DNA of 64,000 nucleotides from SAR324 cluster bacterium (lineage in GTDB: Bacteria; SAR324; XYD2-FULL-50-16): positions 31,732-95,731 of the forward strand of contig JANQGX010000074.1 of the NCBI GenBank assembly GCA_028282885.1, in the 5' to 3' direction. The notes under the pieces were generated by a model. That model did no database searches, was not told the DNA's origin, and was given only the letters and a program-made list of their open reading frames with translations. Below are positions 51,814 to 59,683 of this stretch, piece after piece. The position numbers were made by a program, and so were the translations under genes. Position 1 is the stretch's first letter; each line of letters starts with the position of its first letter.

Positions 51814-52659
51814 ATTTCTCCCCCTATGGATGCAACGCATTCTTGAGATCCGTATGAATCCGGCTCGGTTTCGCGAGCTATCTTTATCAAAAATTTTTAA
51901 ACGATTTTGGTTGATCCGGTACGACTTATGTTTCAGTCTATTAACCACTTACACTAAGATAATAGAAAATTATCACAAGGAGTTCGGGGGGCAAAGAAAA
52001 AGTCGCGAATGTTTAATCTCACTGTTGCGAATGTGAACAATAGAATGGGGTTTCAAGTATATTCTCCTGTTTTTAAAAGGGAAAAATCTAATATACTAGT
52101 CGCGATATAAGAATTTCAATGTTGTGAATGTAAAAAACCGGTGTTTTTAATTCAGGGTGGCATCATGGTTAGCTTTGAAAAGTAACGATTTGTCCGATTT
52201 CACAGCCCTGTCCGTTTGAGATGAGGGTCCGCAGGTAAGATTGGCTTGAATTGGTCAGATTGCGTTCATTCAATTATCTGAAGTTGTTGTGAAATGGTAG
52301 ATTATCCTTTGTTCCAGTTTTCCGGAAACTTCATTTTGATGGAACCCGATTTCGACTTGAAACCTGAGTTCTCAAAATGAAATTGAAGAGAAGAAAAAAT
52401 TTAAGATATTAGTAGGTTAAAGTACAAACAAACGTTTTTTAAAAGACTCAGTTCATTTTTTTTGATCAAAAAAGAGCAGATAGTGTGCTTTTTGCATTTT
52501 TAGTTCTGCTGACTCCGCAGCTAAAGAACTGCGGCCATTGAGAGGCAGGTTTTGCCCAATTGAGAAAGCCTGAGTGGAACAGGGGAACAGAAATTCCTAT
52601 CAGGTGTGACGCAACCGCAAATAAAAAGGTAGAAGGCTCATTAACAAATGGAGAAGATA
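51814..52659. other. 846-base intergenic region, largest in the window
   Basis: This lies between the divergent tandem-repeat protein and the small secreted protein. It is AT-rich with many A and T runs. It holds three iteron-like repeats (52002-52135), a small stem CCGCAG-N8-CTGCGG (52515-52534), and an AT-rich stem near 52468-52495. I see no coding frame worth calling. A promoter for each flanking gene is expected here, but I could not pick one with confidence. Confidence 0.45.
52002..52135 (+). repeat. Three iteron-like direct repeats
   Basis: GTCGCGAATGTTTAA (52002-52016), GTTGCGAATGTGAAC (52024-52038) and GTTGTGAATGTAAAA (52121-52135) share the pattern GTYGYGAATGTNNAN in one orientation. 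The first two are 22 bases apart, about two helical turns. They lie 190-320 bases upstream of the tandem-repeat protein at 51046-51813. A role as its binding sites is inference. Confidence 0.5.
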
Positions 52660-52944
52660 ATGAAGGTTCTGAAAACAGTCTTGTTGATCTCAGCAATCAA
52701 CCTCGTGTTTACCGGTATTGCCGTGGCACAGGAACAGGTGCCGATGATTTATCTGGAAACATCGGAAAAATGTAACAACTACGCGCGCCACTACTGTTTG
52801 AACGGTAGTCACGAAGCAGCGGTAAACAGAGCTCTTCTTGATATGAAAAAGAAAGGGTATCGAATTACAGCCAAAGTGATCAAAAATGTTGCCCGTAATA
52901 CTCCATCCCGATCAAGAAATCCTGTGCAAGTTACAGCCCAGTAG
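52660..52944 (+). CDS. Small secreted protein of unknown function
   Basis: A 94-residue protein from the ATG at 52660 (GGAGAAG nearby; the ATG at 52648 overlaps that site). The signal peptide ends GIAVAQ, leaving a mature protein of about 70 residues. It has two cysteines (EKCNNYARHYC, seven residues apart), a helical middle (NRALLDMKKKGYRI) and a basic C-terminus. The cysteines could form a disulfide in the periplasm. I do not recognise the family. It is followed after 39 bases by the flippase-like gene, possibly in one transcript. Confidence 0.6.
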   Translation: MKVLKTVLLISAINLVFTGIAVAQEQVPMIYLETSEKCNNYARHYCLNGSHEAAVNRALLDMKKKGYRITAKVIKNVARNTPSRSRNPVQVTAQ

Positions 52945-52983
52945 AGTCTGTTCAGAATCTTATCACACCTGACGCAGGAAGGA

Positions 52984-53982
52984 ATGTCTGCCCAAAAATC
53001 GAATAACCTGATCAAACTGATGGCAGGAGTTGCCGTCAGTGCGGTCTTTTTGTACCTGGCCTTCGGTAGTATCGACCTGGGGCAGATGAAACACTCATTT
53101 CAAACTGCCAACTACTGGCTTTTTATACCATCAGCTCTCTGTTGGATCGTGGCACATTGGCTACGAAGCATCCGCTGGCGCCTTTTTTTCAAGCCCATTA
53201 GAAGCATTTCCATTCGCAGGCTATTTTCTGCAACCATGATTGGTTATATGGGAAACACGGTTCTGCCAGCACATCTCGGTGAGTTTTTTAGAGCCAATGT
53301 GGTGGGAAATCGAGAAGGCATTCCCACCAGTTCGGTACTAGCAACACTGTTATTGGAACGCATCATCGATGTTTTGTCTCTGCTGGTGATCATGGTGGCA
53401 GCCGTTCTGATCTATCCTTTCCCGGACTGGGTAACGAAAAGTGGCTACATCATGTTTGCTTTGATCCTGGGATTGTTCATTTTTTTGATACTGCTGAAAC
53501 AGCAAAACAGATGGACCATGGGGCTGGTTCAATGGGGATTGGGATTACTGCCAAAACCCATCGCCGGTAAACTGAAGGAGATTCTGTACGCGTTCATCAA
53601 CGGGATCAACGGATTACAAAACAAGGTGGACTACCTTCGCATGTTTGCCCTCTCCATTGCAATCTGGTTTTCGTACTGGGCAGGGCTTCACATCTTGTTT
53701 TATTCATTTGATTTTGTGTCCATTTATGGTGTGAGCACCATCTCTTCGGTTGTATTGCTGGTGATAACAACCATCAGTGTGATTGTTCCTTCATCTCCGG
53801 GATATGTGGGAACATACCATTATCTGTGCCAGCTTTCACTTGAACTGTTTGGGGTACCACTTTCGGCAGGATTGTCCTATGCCATTGTGGCCCACGGAAT
53901 AAGCACACTGCCCACCGCCTTCGTCGGTTTTGTATTTGCCTGGAAAGAAGGGATGACCCGACTCAAATCCGGGGATGATTAA
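52984..53982 (+). CDS. LPG-synthase transmembrane domain (UPF0104) family protein
   Basis: A 332-residue inner-membrane protein with about eight helices and the family motifs ALCWIVAHWLRSIRWRLFFK (aromatic/Arg-rich) and GYMGNTVLPAHLGEFFRA, plus PSSPGYVGTYHYL near the C-terminus. The family includes the membrane half of MprF and proteins linked to lipid or glycolipid translocation; only the TM domain is present here, with no aminoacyltransferase. A lipid-carrier or glycolipid flippase role is plausible but unproven. AGGAAGGA lies just before the ATG. It converges on the cupin gene with a 12-base gap. Confidence 0.85.
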   Translation: MSAQKSNNLIKLMAGVAVSAVFLYLAFGSIDLGQMKHSFQTANYWLFIPSALCWIVAHWLRSIRWRLFFKPIRSISIRRLFSATMIGYMGNTVLPAHLGEFFRANVVGNREGIPTSSVLATLLLERIIDVLSLLVIMVAAVLIYPFPDWVTKSGYIMFALILGLFIFLILLKQQNRWTMGLVQWGLGLLPKPIAGKLKEILYAFINGINGLQNKVDYLRMFALSIAIWFSYWAGLHILFYSFDFVSIYGVSTISSVVLLVITTISVIVPSSPGYVGTYHYLCQLSLELFGVPLSAGLSYAIVAHGISTLPTAFVGFVFAWKEGMTRLKSGDD

Positions 53983-53994
53983 TCGGGAGACGGA

Positions 53995-54318
53995 TCAGGG
54001 CAGGTAATCTTCCCGAACCGGAGAGAATACTTCAATAGCCACAGAATCTTCGATGATATCGGCCTTGTGACTAACCCCGCCAGGTATGCTCCAACTATCT
54101 CCCGGATTCACTTCATGCGCCTTGTCGGCGATAGTCAATCGAATTTTCCCGGAAACCAAATATCCGGTTTGCTCATGGGGATGCTCATGCTCGGGTAGAA
54201 TCCTTCCTTTTTCCAGCTTGAATTCGGCCAGTAGGGTTTTCTCTCCGTACGCCAAGGTCTTGAAACTGATCCCGTCGATTGGGGTTTTGTATCCCTCTTC
54301 ATTTTTCTTTGTGAACAC
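53995..54318 (-). CDS. Single-domain cupin protein
   Basis: A 107-residue cupin. Motif 1 is LPEHEHPHEQTGYLVSGKI (His-x-His, Glu and the Gly of the fold), and motif 2 is PGDSWSIPGGVSHKA with the last His. It probably binds one metal. The start is GTG at 54318, supported by a strong ribosome site (AAAGGAG, six bases away). Such proteins act as small isomerases, dioxygenases or binding proteins; the substrate is unknown. The Nudix gene is 17 bases upstream on the same strand. Confidence 0.8.
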   Translation of the reverse strand: MFTKKNEEGYKTPIDGISFKTLAYGEKTLLAEFKLEKGRILPEHEHPHEQTGYLVSGKIRLTIADKAHEVNPGDSWSIPGGVSHKADIIEDSVAIEVFSPVREDYLP

Positions 54319-54335
54319 GATTTACTCCTTTATCA

Positions 54336-54836
54336 TTACTCAATATGATCCAGGTAGCGGGCAAGTTCATCCAGAAAATTAGGGGTGAAGACGCCACTTT
54401 CTGACTGCCTGAGAATTTTATCAATCTCCCAGAATCTCCCCTCTTCTATTTCCGATTTATTAACTTGGATGATGCTGTCCCAGGTACAAGTGTAAGTTGA
54501 AACATACTCCGATTCGAAATCATTGCTGTGTTGATACTTGTATAAAAAACGGATTTGCCCGGGATGAATACCTAACTCCTCCTTCATTTCACGCATGGCT
54601 GCTTCCCGGTATGACTCTCCCCTGTCTACATGACCGCCCACAGAGGTGTCCCATTTGCCCGGTTGAACATCTTTATTCAGTCCTCTTTTCTGTAGATACA
54701 GTTCCCGGCGACTGTTGAAAACCAGAACGTGGGCAACACGGTGAATCAGATCCGGCTGGCCGTGGACTTGATCACGGGTTGCCTGACCTATGATTTGATC
54801 ATCTTCGTCTACAATGTCGAAAATCTCTGTGCTCAT
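54336..54836 (-). CDS. Nudix hydrolase (IDI-like)
   Basis: A 166-residue Nudix protein starting at the ATG at 54836; the frame runs further to 55061 but the extra residues are unconserved. The Nudix box is GGHVDRGESYREAAMREMKEELG, an intact G-x5-E-x7-REUXEE-x-G motif. The N-terminus EIFDIVDEDDQIIGQATRDQVH and HRVAHVLVFN are shared with the isopentenyl-diphosphate isomerase/YfcD group. It more likely hydrolyses a nucleoside diphosphate derivative than isomerises IPP, because the IDI catalytic Cys is not evident (SVGGH). It is probably cotranscribed with the downstream cupin gene. Confidence 0.82.
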   Translation of the reverse strand: MSTEIFDIVDEDDQIIGQATRDQVHGQPDLIHRVAHVLVFNSRRELYLQKRGLNKDVQPGKWDTSVGGHVDRGESYREAAMREMKEELGIHPGQIRFLYKYQHSNDFESEYVSTYTCTWDSIIQVNKSEIEEGRFWEIDKILRQSESGVFTPNFLDELARYLDHIE

Positions 54837-55039
54837 CCCAGGCTCCGGCTGTTGAAAATGCCATATCAGAAAGAATCCAGTGTAGGATTTTAACTTTGTG
54901 TCAGTCAAACGACAAAAAACGACTCCCCAATATTTGGCTATGCCTCCTGGTCCAATGTCATGTGAGTTGTACGAATTCATCGATTCAAGTAGCCTTTTCC
55001 TTATTCCACATTCACCTTTCTGAATAAGCAAAAGGAAAA

Positions 55040-55501
55040 ATGCATACCAGCTTGAAGACACTTTTTGATCTTTTGAAGAGACTGGAGTATCGTTTGGCTT
55101 TTATCGCGGCAGGGGGCGGAGTCGGGCTGTTTGATCTGTTTAAGATACCGGGATCCGGCCAGGTTATGACAGAGGCGGGAATGCTTTATGATCCGGCTTC
55201 ATTTGCAAGGTTTCTGGATGCCGACATAACCTGGAAATATGTCAGTCAGCAGATGGCGGATCGAATGCGCCAGACCCTGGTGACGAAAGCCAATGCGGAG
55301 CTCTGTTTCGCCCTGACTTGTGCCTTGGTTTCCGACAGAAAAAGAAGATCTCCCGATCAGGCCTATTTGTCGATAGCTCTTGAAGAGCAGCCGGTTCATC
55401 ATCATTTTCTCATACCAAAAGGAAACAGGGAGGAGCAGGATCGATTCGTTACCGGTTCTGTCTGTGAACGCATAATCGAATACCTGGGGCAGGTCTCATG
55501 A
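55040..55501 (+). CDS. CinA C-terminal-like protein without the catalytic Ser motif
   Basis: A 153-residue protein with the fold pattern of the CinA/PncC nicotinamide-nucleotide amidase domain. Active PncC enzymes have an ESCTGG segment with the nucleophile Ser. The aligned stretch here is FIAAGGGVGLFDLFKIPGSG, with Ser replaced, so amidase activity is doubtful. LTCALVSDRK and the later beta strands match the family. Its stop overlaps the ATG of the nucleotidylyltransferase gene (ATGA), so the two are translationally coupled and probably form a complex or pathway in nucleotide or NAD metabolism. Confidence 0.65.
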   Translation: MHTSLKTLFDLLKRLEYRLAFIAAGGGVGLFDLFKIPGSGQVMTEAGMLYDPASFARFLDADITWKYVSQQMADRMRQTLVTKANAELCFALTCALVSDRKRRSPDQAYLSIALEEQPVHHHFLIPKGNREEQDRFVTGSVCERIIEYLGQVS

Positions 55502-56055
55502 AATTGATCGATATTGCAGGAAAAGAAGAAAATCCGGAAAATCTCTTTAACTTCAGCAATCTGGCTATTTTCCCCGGATCTTTTAATCCCCTTCATACCG
55601 GTCACAGGAAGATTTTCGAGATGCTGACCGAGGAAGAATACCAGGTTGTTTTCGAGATCAGCAAAACCCGTTTTCAGAAGCAGCCCTATACCGATCTGCA
55701 GCTTGTTGACCTGACATCCCAGTTCCGAACATTCGCTCCGCTGTTAATTACGGATGCTCCCCTATTCATTCAAAAACAGGCGCTGCTGGAACAATTTAAT
55801 CCTTTCTGGGTGATGGGATATGATACCGCCAAAAGATGGATTGAGGAAAACAGAAAACTGGGTGGTGAAGAGCAACAGCGAGTCAATCGCATGAAGGTTA
55901 TCTTCATCGGCCGATTAAGCGAGGGAGTCTATCACGATCCGTATAACCTGCTCGATGGCTCGGAACAGTATCAGTATACCATATTTCCCCTTCATTGCGA
56001 TATTTCCTCAACTCAAATTCGGGAGAACAGGAGTCGGAACCAACAGTCCGAATGA
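55498..56055 (+). CDS. HxGH-type nucleotidylyltransferase (NadD/CTP-transf-like)
   Basis: A 185-residue alpha/beta-phosphodiesterase-superfamily enzyme. The nucleotide-binding motif is AIFPGSFNPLHTGHRKIF (HTGH, 'T/H-x-G-H'), and the C-terminal motif is CDISSTQIRENR (the usual ISSTxIR). It transfers an AMP or CMP group to a phosphorylated substrate, as in NadD, NMNAT or CTP-dependent enzymes. Close relatives are often paired or fused with CinA-like domains, as here. Its substrate is not determinable. The start overlaps the previous gene by four bases. Confidence 0.78.
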   Translation: MKLIDIAGKEENPENLFNFSNLAIFPGSFNPLHTGHRKIFEMLTEEEYQVVFEISKTRFQKQPYTDLQLVDLTSQFRTFAPLLITDAPLFIQKQALLEQFNPFWVMGYDTAKRWIEENRKLGGEEQQRVNRMKVIFIGRLSEGVYHDPYNLLDGSEQYQYTIFPLHCDISSTQIRENRSRNQQSE

Positions 56056-56258
56056 AGGTTTTCCTGAAGGTCGGTATGAACTCGTGTCAAATAAGTTCCG
56101 TATTGACCTGAAATCACTATCGGGTATAATACTGATTAGTATTGCCCGCCCGGCTTCCGAATGACCTGACACGGATTAATACTGCTTTAGGCCGGATCAC
56201 AAATGCCATTTCATTCATCAAACCGGTAACAGCGAAACCATTAACACTAGGGTTGAAG

Positions 56259-56645
56259 ATGGACAACTTACTGATCGAAGCAACAAAATATACCCCCGAG
56301 ATTTCCTTTAACGCCGAGACCAATATCCTGGATCTGAAAGGCGAAACCTACCCGGAAAACACGGCAGAATTCTATGCCCCGGTCTTCAAATGGCTGGAAG
56401 AGTACCTTCAGCAACTGGGTGGTCAGGAGGTGACCGTCAACATGGAGATAGTCTATTTCAATAGCAGTTCCTCCAAGGTTTTGATGGATCTTTTTGATCG
56501 ATTCGAAGAGGCTATAAACGAAGGGAAAAAAATAACCATCAACTGGATTTATGACAAGGAAGATGACAGCGCACTGGAATATGGAGAGGAATTTCAAGAA
56601 GATCTGGAGGTCTTGCAATTGAACCTGGTAGAAAAGACAGGATAA
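56259..56645 (+). CDS. siaC: SiaC-family regulatory phosphoprotein (DUF1987)
   Basis: A 128-residue protein from the ATG at 56259 with GGTTGAAG upstream. It has the DUF1987 pattern: PEISFNAETNILDLKGETYPEN, then the strand-helix EIVYFNSSSSKVLMDLFD, which holds the region phosphorylated in Pseudomonas SiaC (here an all-Ser cluster, so the acceptor would be Ser). In that system SiaB phosphorylates SiaC, SiaA dephosphorylates it, and unmodified SiaC activates a diguanylate cyclase. The first SiaB-type kinase follows after two bases. No cyclase is present in this cluster. Confidence 0.85.
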   Translation: MDNLLIEATKYTPEISFNAETNILDLKGETYPENTAEFYAPVFKWLEEYLQQLGGQEVTVNMEIVYFNSSSSKVLMDLFDRFEEAINEGKKITINWIYDKEDDSALEYGEEFQEDLEVLQLNLVEKTG

Positions 56646-56647
56646 AC

Positions 56648-57211
56648 ATGGTTAAAAAAATGCTGATCAATCTATATCAGATCAATCAGGATTTTGATAA
56701 CAGGGGCATATTTCTGAATCTGGCCGGCCCTTTATCTCAAAACCTGATGGTGGAAATGGGGAGCCTGATGAAAACCAAAATGAAGCTGGAAGGCTCGGAT
56801 TCTGCGACGATTCGCAAGGCTTTTTCCGTACTTGTGGAACTGAATCAGAATATCATCCACTACTCCTTTGAGAAGTATTATAAATCCGGTTCCCAGATCA
56901 AATGTCAAAACGGCTGTGGTATTATTTCCATCGGACGTGAAGAGGATCACTATTTTTTACTGAGCGGCAACTTGATGGAGAATAGTCGCGTCGAACAGCT
57001 TCGTGAACGTCTGGGGAAAATTGTGAACATGAACTCGGAAGAGTTGAAAAAGGAATATCGTTACAGGCGCAAAATCGGGCCGGAAGAATCCAGCAAAGGC
57101 GCTGGCCTGGGTCTTATCGATATCGCCCGTAAAGCATCCTGCCCCCTTAAATACAGCTTCGATAAAATCGACGAGGAGCTGACCTTTTTCTGCTTGAAAA
57201 TCACTGTTTAA
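56648..57211 (+). CDS. siaB: SiaB-family protein kinase (first copy)
   Basis: A 187-residue GHKL-type kinase of the SiaB group. It begins FDNRGIFLNLAGPLSQNLMVEMG; the N-box is in VELNQNIIHYSFE, and the glycine loop is KGAGLGLIDIARKA. SiaB kinases phosphorylate the SiaC partner protein. A CxxxC (KCQNGC) in the loop before the strand IISIGRE is specific to this copy. It is about half identical by eye to the second copy at 58183-58728 (GIFL, GPLSQNLMVE, QNIIH, KGAGLGLID). The HD-GYP gene follows 74 bases later. Confidence 0.85.
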   Translation: MVKKMLINLYQINQDFDNRGIFLNLAGPLSQNLMVEMGSLMKTKMKLEGSDSATIRKAFSVLVELNQNIIHYSFEKYYKSGSQIKCQNGCGIISIGREEDHYFLLSGNLMENSRVEQLRERLGKIVNMNSEELKKEYRYRRKIGPEESSKGAGLGLIDIARKASCPLKYSFDKIDEELTFFCLKITV

Positions 57212-57285
57212 TCTTTAACCACTCGCTGGAGATAAAGATCGGATGACACGATTACGACAGCAGGAGAACCAAGTTTATTAAACTA

Positions 57286-58158
57286 ATGGATCGACACACT
57301 ATTTTCGAAACAGAAAACAAAATCATTTTAGAAGCAGAAACGATTCTCAAGGAGAAGAATCACGAAAAGAATCCCCTGATTGAACCGTTCAGCGGTTTAC
57401 TGACGTCATACAAGAAGATTTTCAAGCAACTCAGGCGGCTGATTAAACTCAGTGACAAACAGCAGCTCAAGCTCAACCAATTGAATGAATCCCTCGAAAT
57501 TGAGAATTATGAGCTGGTGTTGGAACTTGGTCAGGCATTTGAAAGTTTTGTAAGGGCTTTAACGACCACAGTCGATGCAAAGCACCCCATCACAGCAGGA
57601 CATTCTCATCGGGTAACGGAGTATTCTCTTCTGCTGGGAAAGCGTCTCAAGTTATCCGACAATGATCTGGAAGTTCTCAAGTATGCGGCTTTATTACATG
57701 ATATCGGCAAAATCGGCGTTCCGGATGCGGTGTTAACCAAAAAAGGACGTTTTACCCCGGAAGAGAGAGCAGTAATGAACGAACACTCCGTCTGGACTTA
57801 CAAGATATTGAGCGCTATGCGGCTGCCGCAGATGTTAAAAAAAGTCCCGAAAATGGCGGCCTGTCACCACGAGAAGCTTGATGGGACCGGTTATCCTTAC
57901 GGTTTCAAGGATAAAAAAATACCGAAATTTTCGAAAATTCTTGCAGTCGGAGATGTATTTGATGCCCTGACCTCAAAACGGGACTATCCCAAGTATGATG
58001 GCAACGTGACTATGGGATTCGAAGCAATGCCCCTGGACAAAGCACTTTCCATACTGGACAAGGACAAGGGGAGCCATTTCGATCCCGTTATCGTTACAAA
58101 AGCTATTGATGAATCCGACACACTGGTGGAATTGTGGCAGAAATTTCATTTAACCTAA
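57286..58158 (+). CDS. HD-GYP phosphodiesterase with shared N-terminal domain
   Basis: A 290-residue cytosolic protein. The N-terminal about 85 residues (RHTIFETENKII...YKKIFKQLRRLIKLSDKQQ) are helical and clearly homologous to the start of the histidine kinase at 58738. The C-terminal HD-GYP domain has HPITAGHSHRVTEYS, the HD pair in ALLHDIGKIGVPD, the GYP region HHEKLDGTGYPYG and VGDVFDALTSKRDY. Canonical HD-GYP enzymes hydrolyse cyclic di-GMP to GMP, and the metal and GYP residues are intact. It sits between the two siaB copies, so its activity may be set by the SiaC/SiaB switch. Confidence 0.88.
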   Translation: MDRHTIFETENKIILEAETILKEKNHEKNPLIEPFSGLLTSYKKIFKQLRRLIKLSDKQQLKLNQLNESLEIENYELVLELGQAFESFVRALTTTVDAKHPITAGHSHRVTEYSLLLGKRLKLSDNDLEVLKYAALLHDIGKIGVPDAVLTKKGRFTPEERAVMNEHSVWTYKILSAMRLPQMLKKVPKMAACHHEKLDGTGYPYGFKDKKIPKFSKILAVGDVFDALTSKRDYPKYDGNVTMGFEAMPLDKALSILDKDKGSHFDPVIVTKAIDESDTLVELWQKFHLT

Positions 58159-58182
58159 CCTGTACCCCGGAGAGCAGTTAAA

Positions 58183-58728
58183 ATGGATGGCCTTTATCAA
58201 CTGAAAAAAAACCTGGATGAGAGTGGAATATTTCTCAGTTTTAGTGGACCGATTTCCCAGAATCTGATGGTTGAGCTGGGTGATATCCTGAAGCGGCAAA
58301 TGGAGTTGGCCGAGGTGGAGACATCCACCATTCTCAAGGTTTTCTCCGTGCTGGTTGAGCAGTCCCAGAACATCATTCACCACTCAGCGGAGAGCCTGCC
58401 GGAAGAGTATGATAACGATGAGAAACTAATTCTGGGGACCATCGCAGTGGGATTCCGTGAGAATAAATACTTTGTCTTAGGTGGCAACAAGGTGAAGCAG
58501 GGACAGGTTGAAGGTCTAAAAGAGAAGCTGGAATCCCTGAAGACAATGAATAAAGAGGAACTGAAGGAGTTTTACAAAAAGAAGCGAAAAGAGACGGTAC
58601 TAAGTGACGATAAAGGTGCCGGGCTTGGTTTGATCGATCTGGCGAGAAAGGCCAGTGAGCCGATAGACTATGAGTTTATTCCCATCAATGATCAGTTCTC
58701 CTTTTTTTCCATTCGAACGCTCATCTGA
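58183..58728 (+). CDS. SiaB-family protein kinase (second copy)
   Basis: A 181-residue paralogue of the kinase at 56648, with the same order of motifs: ESGIFLSFSGPISQNLMVELG, LVEQSQNIIHHSAES (N-box) and KGAGLGLIDLARKA (glycine loop). It differs in the loop before ILGTIAVGF, which lacks the cysteines of copy 1. GGAGAG precedes the ATG. The histidine kinase gene starts nine bases after its stop. The order siaB-output occurs twice in a row here, so this looks like duplication of a two-gene unit. Confidence 0.83.
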   Translation: MDGLYQLKKNLDESGIFLSFSGPISQNLMVELGDILKRQMELAEVETSTILKVFSVLVEQSQNIIHHSAESLPEEYDNDEKLILGTIAVGFRENKYFVLGGNKVKQGQVEGLKEKLESLKTMNKEELKEFYKKKRKETVLSDDKGAGLGLIDLARKASEPIDYEFIPINDQFSFFSIRTLI

Positions 58729-58737
58729 ACCCTAGTG

Positions 58738-59673
58738 ATGAAGAAACATACGCTTTTCAAAAAGGAAGATCAGGTCATTGAACGTTGCAGGAAAGTGATC
58801 GAAAACCTGCAGGATGAAGACGTTCCTTTTCATGACGACTATATCCAACTAACGGAAGATTATTCCAAGCTTTTTCGCCAATTTTCCAGGATTGTCAGGA
58901 TCAGTGATAAAGCCCAAGAGCAACTCAGGGAATCACAGGAATCAATAAGCCAGTATAATAAAGAGCTCAAACAGTTAAACGCTACTAAAGACAAGTTTTT
59001 TTCTATTATTGCCCATGACCTGAAAAGCCCGTTTCAGGCGTTTCTGAATCTGAATACCTTCCTGGTGGAGCGGTTTGATCGATATAGCAAGGAAGAGATT
59101 ATAGAACTGATCACCGAGATGGGCAATACCGCCAACAACCTCTTCAAACTATTGGAAAACCTCCTCAGTTGGTCTCGAATTCAGATGGGGAAAATGCTCT
59201 TCGAGCCCAACGTTTTTCCTGTGGATCAACTGGTCGGGATGACAATCGATTTCCTTGAGGCCACTGCCAAGACCAAGGAGATCGAGGTGGTAACCGAAAT
59301 TCCGGAGTCCCTGACTGTTTTTGCCGACCCCGATATGTTCGGCGCAGTGGTTCGCAATCTTGTATCCAACGCCATTAAATTCACTAATCCGGGAGGAATT
59401 GTGAGAGTCGTAGCAAAGGCGGCAGGGGAACAAGTAGAGATTGCTGTCATCGATTCCGGAGTGGGGATGAGCCCGGAGGTGTTCGAGAAACTGTTCAGAA
59501 TCGACACCTCTTATTCAACCCCCGGAACGGCCAACGAGAAGGGCACAGGTCTGGGCCTGATTCTTTGCAAGGAAATGGTCGCCAAACATAAAGGCGAAAT
59601 CTGGGTCGAAAGCGAGGTTGGTGTGGGAACCACCTTCTACTTCAAACTCAATCGACTCTCCGGTCCGGGATGA
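58738..59673 (+). CDS. Cytosolic histidine kinase with shared N-terminal domain
   Basis: A 311-residue protein from the ATG at 58738. Residues 1 to about 80 (KKHTLFKKEDQVIE...YSKLFRQFSRIVRISDKAQ) match the N-terminus of the HD-GYP protein at 57286, followed by a short coiled-coil. The HisKA domain has the phospho-accepting His in FSIIAHDLKSPFQ, and the HATPase domain has the N-box VRNLVSNAIKF, IDSGVGM and GTGLGLIL. No membrane segment or receiver is present. It may phosphorylate the receiver proteins encoded just downstream on the other strand. Its stop is 10 bases from that of the convergent phosphatase gene. Confidence 0.87.
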   Translation: MKKHTLFKKEDQVIERCRKVIENLQDEDVPFHDDYIQLTEDYSKLFRQFSRIVRISDKAQEQLRESQESISQYNKELKQLNATKDKFFSIIAHDLKSPFQAFLNLNTFLVERFDRYSKEEIIELITEMGNTANNLFKLLENLLSWSRIQMGKMLFEPNVFPVDQLVGMTIDFLEATAKTKEIEVVTEIPESLTVFADPDMFGAVVRNLVSNAIKFTNPGGIVRVVAKAAGEQVEIAVIDSGVGMSPEVFEKLFRIDTSYSTPGTANEKGTGLGLILCKEMVAKHKGEIWVESEVGVGTTFYFKLNRLSGPG

Positions 59674-59683
59674 ATGCTTTCGG

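Noticed and set aside
52601..52971. CAGGTGTGA and its complement TCACACCTG flanking the small secreted gene
   Set aside because: A 9-base inverted pair about 360 bases apart is not far from chance expectation, and no transposase or target duplication accompanies it.
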